A DNA stretch of 42,293 nt from Microcaldota archaeon. Its GTDB lineage: Archaea; Micrarchaeota; Micrarchaeia; Micrarchaeales; CABMGC01. This document shows positions 16,723-25,242 of the stretch, piece after piece (the stretch's first letter is position 1; each line of letters begins with the position of its first letter). The notes beneath the pieces are model-generated. The model was not told where the DNA came from, made no database searches, and worked only from the letters and a program-made list of their open reading frames with translations. The position numbers and the translations under genes are program-made. The stretch is from contig JAJZMZ010000030.1 in the NCBI GenBank assembly GCA_021848095.1, forward strand, positions 1-42,293. The letters are read 5' to 3'.

Positions 16723-17040
16723 AACAGTAAGTATAAATGTTAACTCAGTTGCTACTGAAGATGCAGCTTCTAAATTAGGTATTATATTAACAGCGTATAG
16801 AAAACTGAAAACTACATTAGTTAATAATAGAAAAACTAGTCCAAGGAATAAAAATATAATACTGTTAAGTACTTTGCTTTTTATTGAAGTTTTAGTTTTA
16901 AAAGTAAGATCTTTTTTTGTTTTTTTCTTTGAATTTAAGGTATATTTATTTGAAGATAAAGCTTTATTTTTATTATTTTTTGATGTTAATTTTGAGTAAG
17001 GAGATTTCTTTGATTTTAAGTTCTTACTTTTTTTAACTAT
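16723..17040 (-). other. Open 5' extension of the CPBP protease frame without a canonical start
   Basis: Read in the protease frame, these 106 codons contain no stop. They encode a Lys/Ser/Asn-rich stretch, then a hydrophobic helix (SIIFLFLGLVFLLLTNVVFS) and a second one running into the annotated start (TELTFILTVLSYLFLVKK). These fit the first two membrane helices of a CPBP protein. The plus strand between 16861 and 17044 holds no CAT, CAC or CAA, so no ATG, GTG or TTG exists in any minus-strand frame there. Either a rare start (ATA or ATT) is used, or the sequence has an indel or the gene is decayed. Confidence 0.55.
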
Positions 17041-17044
17041 TTAA

Positions 17045-17191
17045 TCACTTTTTAAGTTCAGTATAATGACACTTACCACATGCATATCTATTTGCATGAG
17101 ACGCCATCCTTACTCCACATTTAGGACAAAACTTTTCTGCAGCTTTGTAAGGTGTCGTTTTCTTTGCTTTTGTTTCTTTTTTTTCTGCCAT
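17045..17191 (-). CDS. rps27ae: 30S ribosomal protein S27ae
   Basis: 48 aa. It reads [16 protein letters not shown], then [20 protein letters not shown], then CHYTELKK. The C-x2-C ... C-x2-C zinc ribbon and the Lys-rich N-terminus match archaeal S27ae, the ribosomal part of eukaryotic ubiquitin-S27a. It binds the small-subunit head. It lies 59 nt downstream of rps24e on the same strand; S24e and S27ae are neighbours in many archaea. It is easily missed because it is so short. Confidence 0.92.
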   Translation of the reverse strand: MAEKKETKAKKTTPYKAAEKFCPKCGVRMASHANRYACGKCHYTELKK

Positions 17192-17250
17192 TTAATCAAA
17201 TCTCATTGAATATTAATTTATAATTATTATTGCTTTTCTTCTTTAGCTCC

Positions 17251-17643
17251 TTATTTCTTTTCCTCCTTAGGAGCTTCCTTTTTCTCTTCTTTCTTTTCTT
17301 GCTTTGGTTTTTCTGCCTTAGCCTCTTCTTTCTTTTCCTCTTTTGGCTTTTCTTCTTTTGGTTTTTGTGTTTCTTCTCCCTTAACTGACTTTTCGTACAT
17401 CATCATTTCTTCTTTTTTATTGTAAGAATTAACAGATATGTTACATTCCTGAACTCCGTATTGTTGGTCTATTCTGGTTATAACAGTAAGAGATGGATTT
17501 AAGTTTTGTAATTTACATATCTCTTCTTTTATCTTTCCTTTGCTAGGTGTCTCTCCTTTATAGTAAGCTGTGAAGGTCAACTCATGTCTTTTCAAAAGCT
17601 TATTCTCTTTCTTATTATCTAATTTTAATTCTAAATTTTCCAT
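17251..17643 (-). CDS. rps24e: 30S ribosomal protein S24e with Lys/Glu tail
   Basis: 130 aa. Residues 1-90 form the S24e domain: LELKLDNKKENKLLKRHELT at the N-terminus, SKGKIKEEICKLQNLNPSLT near 33-52, and IDQQYGVQECNISVNSYN near 58-75. From about 91 the chain is almost only Lys, Glu, Pro and Ala in repeated EKPKEEKKEE-like units. Archaeal S24e often ends near 100 residues, so this tail is an extension. Its ATG directly follows the aIF5A stop, so it is in the same operon. Confidence 0.92.
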   Translation of the reverse strand: MENLELKLDNKKENKLLKRHELTFTAYYKGETPSKGKIKEEICKLQNLNPSLTVITRIDQQYGVQECNISVNSYNKKEEMMMYEKSVKGEETQKPKEEKPKEEKKEEAKAEKPKQEKKEEKKEAPKEEKK

Positions 17644-18048
17644 CTAAACACTTCCTGTTACTCTAGATATAGCCCGTTTTTCTCCATAAATCATTATTTC
17701 TATCTCTGCACCTGGCTTTACTGTGTTTTGTAAATCCTCAGGTATAGGTATTTCAAATGTTTCATAAGACTCTAAATCCATTATTTGAGCACTATTTCCT
17801 GAAATAGAAACGACTTGTGCTTTTTTCTTACTTATTAATGGTATTTCTATATCCCCGCTGCTAGGTTTTAGTAATGTCCTTTTATTTCCATCAAAAACTC
17901 CTATTCCAGTGATACGCATTTTAGCTGCTCCATGTTTTCCTGGTGCGGATGTTTCTACATCTACCACTCTACATGGGATTCCATCTATAAGAATAAATCT
18001 TCCAGTCTTAACTTCTTTCATTGATGCATATGATATTTCTTCAGACAT
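17644..18048 (-). CDS. Translation initiation factor aIF5A
   Basis: 134 aa, full length. It aids peptide-bond formation on difficult sequences and carries hypusine or deoxyhypusine. The N-terminal SH3-like domain has KEVKTGRFILIDGIPCRVVD near 11-30 and the modification loop TSAPGKHGAAKMRITG near 33-48; the Lys between Gly and His is the site of modification. The C-terminal OB-fold runs from about 72 to 134. It is the first gene of the operon with S24e, S27ae and probably the CPBP protease. Confidence 0.95.
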   Translation of the reverse strand: MSEEISYASMKEVKTGRFILIDGIPCRVVDVETSAPGKHGAAKMRITGIGVFDGNKRTLLKPSSGDIEIPLISKKKAQVVSISGNSAQIMDLESYETFEIPIPEDLQNTVKPGAEIEIMIYGEKRAISRVTGSV

Positions 18049-18093
18049 TTAACCACAGTACTTTCTAATTTCAAAATATGAATTAGTATAGTA

Positions 18094-18120
18094 GATATTA
18101 TATACAAAAATATTTAAACC
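18094..18120 (-). promoter_or_regulatory. Promoter of the aIF5A-S24e-S27ae operon
   Basis: Two TATA-like elements on the minus strand: GGTTTAAATA (18111-18120) and GTATATAATATC (18094-18105). The second lies 46-57 nt before the aIF5A ATG, which would give a leader of about 20-30 nt. Confidence 0.45.
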
Positions 18121-18148
18121 CTTTTAGTTTCGGGTTTTTATTTAATAT

Positions 18149-20071
18149 TTACTCTTTGCTTTCTGCGCTCCAGTCTATTTTATCATTATATGAATTATTT
18201 GATTCATAAGAATCAACTGATTTTTTCGATAATGAAATAGGTGATTCATTTGAGAACTCACTTTCTTTCATTTTTGGCTTATTTCCATTTGAAGTTGAAG
18301 GATGATCGTCACCATTATTACCATTAGAAGACCCAGTATCGCCGTTATTTCCTTTGTAATAAGAACTTCCTGAATCATTCTCTTTTGAGCTATACATGTA
18401 ATCATAGTCATCTGATCTTCTTCTGTATAATAAGTAAGCTACTATTATGATTACTACAATTCCTACAATATATAATGGAGGTATTGGCAACTTTATTCCA
18501 GATATTGAAAAGCCTTGATTATTTTGCTGTGGAGAATTTATTTTTAAAGTAACATTGCTAGAACATTGTTGAGGGTATGATGTTACATCACAAGCTACTA
18601 GATTGTAAGTTCCATCTTGCATTAATGAAGTACTATATGTTATATTTCCAATTCCCGTAGCTATTAAATCATTGTTTGCAAATAAAGCGACTTTGTCCAA
18701 ACCGAAATTTGTTGAAGCATATATTGTATTTTTTGTACCATAACTTACATTATAATAATTATTATTTACATTGTCTACATTTAATTGAACTTCTGGAACT
18801 CCTGTGTACGTAGTTGTGTTTATCTGTGGTCTTGCGCTAGGTTGAATTACCTTAATTGCAGAACCACATATCAATAGTTGAGATGTCAATTGAGTGTAAC
18901 CAGATATATTAACTAACTTAATTGAGTAAGCTGAGTCATTTATTTGACCTATATTTACACTTTGTCCTACACCTAAAAAGTAAGAAATGTTATTAACAGA
19001 TACACTAGCTCCATCTTTGGTGAGTAATGTTTCTGCTACCTTGAAATCATGTGAATAGACATTAGTTGTATTATAAGTTCCCTGTGATAAAGTAATAGTA
19101 TTACATATGGGATTTGTTAACGTAGTAGAAGGTTCTTGTTGTGGTATCTGAGTTGTTGGAGATCCTACATTTATGTAAACTAAGTTTGATTTGACTGGTT
19201 TACTATTTGAAACTGCAGAGTCATAAACCATAACATAATACTGAAAATGTCCTGCAGTAAATAAATTAAGGGTTAATGTGTTTGAGTTTGAATTACTTAT
19301 TAGAGCTTGTTGATCGTTAGTGTTATTATACCACATATAAGTATAAGTTCCAGAACCTCCTTTTGCAGTTGCATATAATGTTTGTTGTGATCTTATCGCA
19401 TCATTTGTTACATACGGAGATGCTTTTACTGTAAGTGGTGAGCCAACAACCGTTACCTTAGATATTGCAGAAGTTACTCTGCCTAATGAATCAATAACTG
19501 TAACTTGTACGCTACCATCTTGTGTTGCACTAAATGTACATGTATATGTATCACAAGGCAATGTTATTTGAGCTCCTGAAAGTGGAATAAAGTTCCAGTT
19601 ATAAGTATATGGAGCTGATCCACTTGATACTGAAACTTTCATAGTAATATTTTGTCCAAAATCTGCTGCTTGATTATTTGGGCTGACATATGCAGTAAAG
19701 AAGTTTGGATTTTGAACATATATGTAATTTGTGACGTTTGCTATATTGTTATATTGATCAATAACAGTTAATGTAACGTTACTATAACCAATTGTTGATG
19801 AGTTTCCATTAAAAGTAAGTATTCTTGAATCTCTTCCAACAGGTTGTCCATTTACTGACCATTCATATAAATAAGGAGGATAACCACCAGATACTGAAGC
19901 AGTTACTGTTTCATTATTACCTATTGAAAGTACAGATTGTTGAAAGTTTAATGTTGCTGATATACTTTGAAAAAGTTTAAACGATGTAGCACCTACTGTA
20001 GAAAATAAAAACATTGAAAATAATACTAATAAAAATATATTCTTCGTTTTGTCACCAGCAATGAATACCAT
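18149..20071 (-). CDS. Cell-surface protein with three Ig/PKD-like repeats
   Basis: 640 aa from ATG 20071. A signal peptide (NIFLLVLFSMFLFSTVGA, about 11-28) exports it. Three PKD/Ig-like domains are marked by the repeated pattern SGG-PY-Y-W: SGGYPPYLYEW near 61-71, SSGSAPYTYNW near 149-159 and GGSGTYTYMW near 238-247. Many Asn-x-Ser/Thr sites suggest heavy N-glycosylation. A membrane helix (LYIVGIVVIIIVAYLLY, about 530-550) precedes a roughly 90-residue Ser/Asn/Gly/Asp-rich cytoplasmic tail with acidic patches. It probably forms part of the cell envelope or mediates adhesion. The longer TTG start at 20119 would place the TATA box inside the gene, so ATG 20071 is preferred. It is transcribed alone. 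Confidence 0.82.
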   Translation of the reverse strand: MVFIAGDKTKNIFLLVLFSMFLFSTVGATSFKLFQSISATLNFQQSVLSIGNNETVTASVSGGYPPYLYEWSVNGQPVGRDSRILTFNGNSSTIGYSNVTLTVIDQYNNIANVTNYIYVQNPNFFTAYVSPNNQAADFGQNITMKVSVSSGSAPYTYNWNFIPLSGAQITLPCDTYTCTFSATQDGSVQVTVIDSLGRVTSAISKVTVVGSPLTVKASPYVTNDAIRSQQTLYATAKGGSGTYTYMWYNNTNDQQALISNSNSNTLTLNLFTAGHFQYYVMVYDSAVSNSKPVKSNLVYINVGSPTTQIPQQEPSTTLTNPICNTITLSQGTYNTTNVYSHDFKVAETLLTKDGASVSVNNISYFLGVGQSVNIGQINDSAYSIKLVNISGYTQLTSQLLICGSAIKVIQPSARPQINTTTYTGVPEVQLNVDNVNNNYYNVSYGTKNTIYASTNFGLDKVALFANNDLIATGIGNITYSTSLMQDGTYNLVACDVTSYPQQCSSNVTLKINSPQQNNQGFSISGIKLPIPPLYIVGIVVIIIVAYLLYRRRSDDYDYMYSSKENDSGSSYYKGNNGDTGSSNGNNGDDHPSTSNGNKPKMKESEFSNESPISLSKKSVDSYESNNSYNDKIDWSAESKE

Positions 20072-20092
20072 AGTATATATTTTGTGTTTTTT

Positions 20093-20103
20093 GATATATA
20101 AAG
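20093..20103 (-). promoter_or_regulatory. TATA box for the surface-protein gene
   Basis: CTTTATATATC on the minus strand, 22-32 nt before ATG 20071, consistent with a leaderless message and with the shorter start. Confidence 0.55.
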
Positions 20104-20199
20104 CTTTGCTATATCTCAATTACTGTATACTTAATTAATAAAAACATTGAATAAAACCAGTAAAACTATAAAAATTTAAAAATAAAAAACAACTTTAAA

Positions 20200-20694
20200 T
20201 CACTTTAGAGCTTTTACAAGGTTGAGTAATTTATCTAACTGCTGATTCCACCCCATAGTCATACCTTGTATTGCAGATGGTGCTTTTGGACCTTCCATTT
20301 TAGTTACAATTAAATCTACAGATAACTTTGTCTTATTGTCGATTTTTTCAAATGTAACAGTAACTTCCTGTTCTATGAAGGTATTACTGCTTCTATCTAC
20401 ATCATCAAGAGCCCCGCTTGTATAGACTAATTTACTATTTGGAATTACCTCTTTGAATGTGCCATTCATTGGCCATTTTATTCCTTCTGCAGGACCAAGC
20501 TCCTTTCCTGCCAACATAACTATATATATTTTACCACCTGGTCTTGCATCCCATTCACAAGTAGGATTTGTTACCCCAGTAGGACCCCACCATTTTTGAA
20601 TCAGATTTTTATCTGTCCATGCCTTCCAAACTAATTCCACAGGTGCATCTAACATTCTCGTTAAATGCAGTTCTTTTATAAGTTCGTTTTCCAT
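20200..20694 (-). CDS. SRPBCC / AHSA1-domain protein
   Basis: 164 aa. A single START-like helix-grip domain of the AHSA1 type. It opens with LTRMLDAPVELVWKAWTDKN (about 11-30), then KWWGPTGVTNPTCEWDARPG, and ends with a long helix, MGWNQQLDKLLNLVKAL. The family binds hydrophobic ligands in a cavity; the ligand here is unknown. It lies 4 nt downstream of an ArsR-type regulator gene. The same ArsR-AHSA1 pairing is common in bacteria, which suggests a transferred regulator/effector pair. Confidence 0.9.
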   Translation of the reverse strand: MENELIKELHLTRMLDAPVELVWKAWTDKNLIQKWWGPTGVTNPTCEWDARPGGKIYIVMLAGKELGPAEGIKWPMNGTFKEVIPNSKLVYTSGALDDVDRSSNTFIEQEVTVTFEKIDNKTKLSVDLIVTKMEGPKAPSAIQGMTMGWNQQLDKLLNLVKALK

Positions 20695-20698
20695 TATA

Positions 20699-21010
20699 TC
20701 ACTTAGTATTTTCTTTTTGTAATAATTTTTCTAAATTATCTAAACGTGAGTTCCATTGAGTTTCAATTTTTTTAGCCCATTCTTCTACTTCGACAACTTT
20801 TGAGGTATTTATAAAATAAATGTGCTTTTGTGCTTTCTTTTTCATCAAAACAACTTTAGCTTCTAATAATACATTTAGATGTTGAGAAATTGCTTGTGCA
20901 GTAATATTAAATTTTTTTGATATTTCTCCAGAAGTTAACTGACCGTTTATCGCCAGTAACTCCAAGATCTTTCTTCGCCTAGGTTCTGCAAGTACATAAA
21001 AAGTGTCCAT
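20699..21010 (-). CDS. ArsR-family winged-helix regulator
   Basis: 103 aa. An N-terminal LAEPRRRKILELLAINGQLT start is followed by SGEISKKFNITAQAISQHLN, the recognition HTH, and a wing with KKAQKHIYFINTSK. It lacks the ELCVCD metal-binding motif of arsenic sensors, so it probably does not sense metals. It belongs to the type paired with AHSA1 proteins. It is the first gene of a two-gene operon and probably represses it. The gene starts at ATG 21010, about 30 nt from a TATA-like AT-rich tract. Confidence 0.9.
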   Translation of the reverse strand: MDTFYVLAEPRRRKILELLAINGQLTSGEISKKFNITAQAISQHLNVLLEAKVVLMKKKAQKHIYFINTSKVVEVEEWAKKIETQWNSRLDNLEKLLQKENTK

Positions 21011-21056
21011 AGTTATATTATAAACTAATTACTTTATAAAGCTTCTGCTTTAATAA

Positions 21057-22172
21057 TCATTTGAGTAACTCGGTTTTAATAATTAGGTCAGAACCAATAA
21101 AATTACCATACAACTTAGATGATTCTAAAAGCAAATTATTTTCTTCTTTTGAAAGTTTTTTAAACATTATATTAGTCAATGCAACTTTATTTCTATAACT
21201 TTGTTTCTTCCAAGTTCCCACAACTTTTCCATTTAAAACAATTATCGGTTTAAAAATTCCATTGCTATGTATTAGTGATAACTTGCCACTTTTAAGTAAA
21301 GACTGTGTATTTTTATCTTCTAGAATTATCTTTCTATCTGAGTAGCTAATTAAATACTCATCAAAAGCAGGAAGTAAGTACACGGAAGGTTCTTGTTTTT
21401 TAACGTTACTGAATTTTTTATTTAAATAAAATACGGTATCTTCAATTTGAGTTGATGTAATTTCTTTTGATAACTCAATACCTAACTTTGCATCAGATGT
21501 TGTTAATCCAGACCACCAAACAAAATCTTTTATTGTTGCAGGACCATGACTTGTAAAGTATGTAAGAGTTAATTTTTTAATTGCTTCTTCTCTAGACATA
21601 ACATTATCTTTTTTAGGTATGCAATCTTCAAGAAGCATAAATGTTTGCTCATTTTCTTGATAACTTCCAAAGCATATTAAGCCATCCCAAGCTGCACGAT
21701 ACAGCATGTGATAGCCAAGATTATTTTTTGATGGAATGCCAGCTTTATCCATTATTGAATACATTTCTTTACGAGATAATTGTTTTTTTAATTTTAATGC
21801 ATTTTTAAAAAGAGTTAATGTTTTTTCAACTGTAGAGTTAGATAAGCCAAGAGATTCATCACGTCTTATTGCTGTTTTATGCAAACGTGGACCGAATAAA
21901 TTTAGCATATACTTTATATCAGAGCTGCGGCCAAAATGAATAGTGCCCCTCATTAACCATGTGCGTATTATTTTATGATTAGATATAACAGTTTCAACAT
22001 CTTTTTTTGTGGTGCCTTTTTTTGATCGTAGTGCAATAGCGTATAATGCAGATTGATAATCTTGTGCTTGAATAGCACCCATAGATGAAACTACATCTTC
22101 AGGAGAGTTGAAAAGATTTGAAGAAATACCTTGTGTCTTTAATCTAATTTCAAGTATATTGTTAAGTTCCAT
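21057..22172 (-). CDS. Winged-helix DNA-binding-domain protein (HTH_42)
   Basis: About 371 aa from ATG 22172; TTG 22175 would add one residue. The hallmarks of this family (Pfam HTH_42, related to the YcaQ group) are all visible: GAIQAQDYQSALYAIALRSK near 32-51, IIRTWLMRGTIHFG near 68-81, LGYHMLYRAAWDGLICFGS near 152-170, and LLPAFDEYLISYSDRK near 268-283. YcaQ/AlkX relatives are DNA glycosylases acting on crosslinks and alkylation lesions, but I cannot tell whether this member has that activity. It sits beside the ArsR/AHSA1 pair on the same strand. Relatives I know are mostly bacterial, so transfer is likely. Confidence 0.85.
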   Translation of the reverse strand: MELNNILEIRLKTQGISSNLFNSPEDVVSSMGAIQAQDYQSALYAIALRSKKGTTKKDVETVISNHKIIRTWLMRGTIHFGRSSDIKYMLNLFGPRLHKTAIRRDESLGLSNSTVEKTLTLFKNALKLKKQLSRKEMYSIMDKAGIPSKNNLGYHMLYRAAWDGLICFGSYQENEQTFMLLEDCIPKKDNVMSREEAIKKLTLTYFTSHGPATIKDFVWWSGLTTSDAKLGIELSKEITSTQIEDTVFYLNKKFSNVKKQEPSVYLLPAFDEYLISYSDRKIILEDKNTQSLLKSGKLSLIHSNGIFKPIIVLNGKVVGTWKKQSYRNKVALTNIMFKKLSKEENNLLLESSKLYGNFIGSDLIIKTELLK

Positions 22173-22253
22173 CAATAAATAATAAAAATTAAACTATAAA
22201 GAGTTATCCTTGTTTTTTATTTAAATGATTTATTTATTGAAAAATAAGTATTT

Positions 22254-22327
22254 GCTCCGACTGGGATTTGGACCCAGGTTTAAGCCGTGAGAGGGCTTCG
22301 TCCTTGACCGGGCTAGACGATCGGAGC
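22254..22327 (-). tRNA. tRNA-Glu (anticodon CUC)
   Basis: 74 nt on the minus strand. The acceptor arms GCTCCGA and TCGGAGC pair fully. The anticodon stem AAGCC/GGCTT encloses the loop CTCTCAC, giving anticodon CTC. The T-arm CTGGG-TCCAAAT-CCCAG is normal. CCA is not encoded and there is no intron. It reads GAG codons. Confidence 0.95.
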
Positions 22328-22379
22328 TAAGAAAGTATTAAGATATTTGTTGCTAATTATATATAAGTTTTGTGATTGC

Positions 22380-23603
22380 ATGCTAACGGATAAATACACT
22401 CCTAAAACAGTTAACGGAATAATAGGAAATAATGATGCAGTTTCAAAGTTAATTGAGTTTGCAGGAAAAATACACAGCAAAGAAAGACCGAGACCTATGC
22501 TTCTTTTTGGGCCTTCGGGAACTGGAAAAACAGCTTCGGCCCATGCAGTTGCACATGGAAATGGCTTTGAGTTATTAGAGTTAAACGCCAGTGATTATAG
22601 GGATGTTGAAACACTTAAAAAAAGGTTAAAACCAGCAAGTGAAAGTAGAGGTTTATTTAATAAAAATATACTTATTTTACTAGATGAAATAGATGAGTTA
22701 TCTAAAAAATTAGATAGTGGAGCCGAAAAGGTAGTTAGGGATTTAATAAAAACGTCTAAACAACCAATAATATTTACAGCTACTGATTTTTGGAATAGAG
22801 ATATTAATTACTTAAGAATGGCAGTAGATAAAGTAGAGTTTAAGAAAGTAACCCCAGATGAAATAAAAAAACATTTAGTATATATTTTAAAAGAAGAAAA
22901 AATTGATATGAAGAGTAATGTTATAGAAGAGATTTCTATGAGATCTAATGGCGATGTTAGAGGAGCTATTAACGATTTAGAAATGATGATAGACGCAGAT
23001 GAAGCACTAATGGAAAACATAGGTTTGCGTGATAGAAAAATAGAGATCTTTGGCGTTTTGGATAAAATATTTTTATCTAATAACTTTGATATTTCTAGAA
23101 GTGCTATGGCAAGAAGCGATTTGGACATAGGCATGCTAATAAACTGGGTTGATGAAAATATAACCAAAAGATATCCAAGTAGAAGAGATGTTAACGAGGC
23201 TTACAGTAATTTAGCGCTTGCTAGTAAGTATTACGAAAGAGCTTCTAGAACTAATCACTACGAATACTTTAGATATGCTAGTATTCTGGCCTCAGCAGGA
23301 ATATCAATAGCTAATAATGGAAGGACAACAATGCTAAAACAGTATGCATTTCCATCAAATATTAGATACATGAGCAGTACTAAAGAAGAAAGAAGCACGT
23401 TGAATAGCATTGCAGATAGATTATCCCCATTATTACACACTAATAGAAAAAAGATAATTAGTAGCTACTTACCAATATTAAAAATTGCTATAGAAAACTC
23501 AATTAAAAAGTATGGAAAAGATGAAACATTAAGTAAAATAGCATTTAATATGGGTCTATTTGATGATGATGTAGAAACCATCTTAGGAAAGAAGCTTAAA
23601 TAA
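22380..23603 (+). CDS. rfcL: Replication factor C large subunit
   Basis: 407 aa from ATG 22380. It is the large subunit of the archaeal clamp loader that opens PCNA around primed DNA. AAA+ domain: MLTDKYTPKTVNGIIGN at the N-terminus, Walker A FGPSGTGKTASAHAVA near 44-59, LNASDYRD near 69-76, and Walker B ILILLDEIDEL near 96-106. The helical collar follows from about 215. The PIP-like Lys/Leu end (NMGLFDDDVETILGKKL) marks the C-terminus. The earlier TTG at 22347 would place a TATA-like TTATATATAAG (22357-22367) inside the gene, so ATG is chosen. It converges on pheT with 8 nt of overlap. Confidence 0.95.
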   Translation: MLTDKYTPKTVNGIIGNNDAVSKLIEFAGKIHSKERPRPMLLFGPSGTGKTASAHAVAHGNGFELLELNASDYRDVETLKKRLKPASESRGLFNKNILILLDEIDELSKKLDSGAEKVVRDLIKTSKQPIIFTATDFWNRDINYLRMAVDKVEFKKVTPDEIKKHLVYILKEEKIDMKSNVIEEISMRSNGDVRGAINDLEMMIDADEALMENIGLRDRKIEIFGVLDKIFLSNNFDISRSAMARSDLDIGMLINWVDENITKRYPSRRDVNEAYSNLALASKYYERASRTNHYEYFRYASILASAGISIANNGRTTMLKQYAFPSNIRYMSSTKEERSTLNSIADRLSPLLHTNRKKIISSYLPILKIAIENSIKKYGKDETLSKIAFNMGLFDDDVETILGKKLK

Positions 23604-25242
23604 AACTTAATGAAAGCTCGAATGCAGTAGATGGTTCTTCTATTCCAAAATTTCTTAGAACAGTTGGATGTAACTCTCCAAAAACTCCAAGTTCTTTCCC
23701 ATTAATTAAAATTGATGCGCATCTACCCTCTATAAAACTATCGTGTTTGCATTCTGCAATGCTAAAAGAAATTCTTAATGAAAGTAGTATTCCATAAATA
23801 GTACTTTTTATATCATTGAAGTTTTGTTTATTGTTAGTAGAAATACATGCAATATGATAATCTTCTATTGGTTTATTTTTATGCATTGAAAAGATTAAAT
23901 CTAACTCGAAGATCTTTTGCGGTAGCTTTTCATGTTTGCTTAAAGATAAAACATGAAGAAGTGATGGCAGTAGATGTGTACGTGCCATGGTTATATGTGA
24001 AGATTTTGAATCTTTAAGAAGTATGTAATCTTTTTTATTTGGAGTAGGCATTCTCATTTTTGTAAAGTTCTTTTCTTCATTAGTTAGATATGTAGATAAT
24101 GACTCGGTAAACCCAGCTCCTATAAAAGCATCTGAAATTCTATTGAAAATTATAGTGCTATCTAAAAGCTTTCCTTTTATTATAGAAGGTACTGGAGTTA
24201 AAACTATGTAATCGTAACCATATCCTATTGCAATATCTTCGATAACATCTTGTTCATTTAATATATCAATTCTATAAGCAGGTATTGAAAATCTAATTTT
24301 TTTATCTAATAACGCAGCTTCATAACCCATTTTATTTGCAAGAGAAATTATATTTTTTGAACCTATTTTAATTCCGATTTCTGCTTCTACTTGAGATACA
24401 GGAATTGTTATATAATTTTCAGGAAAGTTCAATGAAGTATATTTTTTATCTCCGTCAGAAATATTAATTTGGTATATTTTTGCGCCTAGCTCATGAAGAG
24501 TTATGGCAAGCATTTCATTTATTTTCTTAACTGAGTATTCAGAAGTTCCAGTAACCTCAACAAAAAGATTTGTTGTTTTTTTACTTACTGCGGTACGCTT
24601 TGAATTAATTATTGGTATTAACGCAAGTACACCTTTTGTATCTTCTAAAATAGGAAACATATTTGTTTTTGGTAAAGCTTGCGCATATGCCTTGCCTTTT
24701 TCAGTGTTTTTTAGTACTTCACTGAAAAGTTCAGGTTCTGTGCCTTTTAAATGAATAAACTTTTTATCGCTTGAAAGTTTAAACTCTACAGTTTTATCTA
24801 TAGTGTCATAATCATGTATTCCTATTGATAATTTTTTCCTCATTCTTCCTAATGTATCGGATAATTTTTCAGAAAAATTAAACAAATCAGCTAATGAGTT
24901 ATCATCAAGTTTTATATCCTTTGCAATAAAGCCATGAATGAATAACTTACTTTTTTTAATATTTGAGTTTACAATTAAGTTTAATTCTGGCTGTTTTGAT
25001 TCTTTTATTATATTATAATGAAAATTTCTATTTTCGTGTAGGAAATTTTTTAAGTAACGTGCTAATCCAACGACAGAGAATAAGTCAGGTCTATTGGGAG
25101 TTATTTCTAATGTTAATGAATTTTCTTCTTCGTGTTCTACCTCAATACCTAACTTATAAAGAATATCTTTGAGTTTTTCTTTCTCTAACCTTGAACCTAC
25201 TAAGTCTAATAAATAATCTATATTAAAAATAACATTTGGCAT
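23596..25242 (-). CDS. pheT: Phenylalanyl-tRNA synthetase beta subunit
   Basis: 548 aa, the compact archaeal/eukaryotic form without the bacterial N-terminal EMAP-like domain. LTLEITPNRPDLFSVVGLAR near 43-62 opens the B-domain module. B3/B4 editing-like strands (about 110-260) and a B5 domain near 275-350 follow. A degenerate synthetase-like core ends with SFIEGRCASILINGKELGVF and GELHPTVLRNFGIE. It pairs with PheS as an alpha2-beta2 enzyme. Its ATG overlaps the pheS stop by one base (TAATG), so the pair is translated together. Its 3' end overlaps the convergent rfcL gene by 8 nt. Confidence 0.95.
   Translation of the reverse strand: MPNVIFNIDYLLDLVGSRLEKEKLKDILYKLGIEVEHEEENSLTLEITPNRPDLFSVVGLARYLKNFLHENRNFHYNIIKESKQPELNLIVNSNIKKSKLFIHGFIAKDIKLDDNSLADLFNFSEKLSDTLGRMRKKLSIGIHDYDTIDKTVEFKLSSDKKFIHLKGTEPELFSEVLKNTEKGKAYAQALPKTNMFPILEDTKGVLALIPIINSKRTAVSKKTTNLFVEVTGTSEYSVKKINEMLAITLHELGAKIYQINISDGDKKYTSLNFPENYITIPVSQVEAEIGIKIGSKNIISLANKMGYEAALLDKKIRFSIPAYRIDILNEQDVIEDIAIGYGYDYIVLTPVPSIIKGKLLDSTIIFNRISDAFIGAGFTESLSTYLTNEEKNFTKMRMPTPNKKDYILLKDSKSSHITMARTHLLPSLLHVLSLSKHEKLPQKIFELDLIFSMHKNKPIEDYHIACISTNNKQNFNDIKSTIYGILLSLRISFSIAECKHDSFIEGRCASILINGKELGVFGELHPTVLRNFGIEEPSTAFELSLSFI

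Noticed and set aside
16610-16999. Plus-strand open frame across the CPBP upstream region
   Set aside because: Antisense of membrane-helix codons. The minus frame joins smoothly onto a recognised protease, while the plus frame has no family features.
20699-21010. Arsenic-resistance regulator
   Set aside because: The metal-binding cysteine motif of ArsR sensors is absent and the neighbour is an AHSA1 protein, not an arsenic pump.
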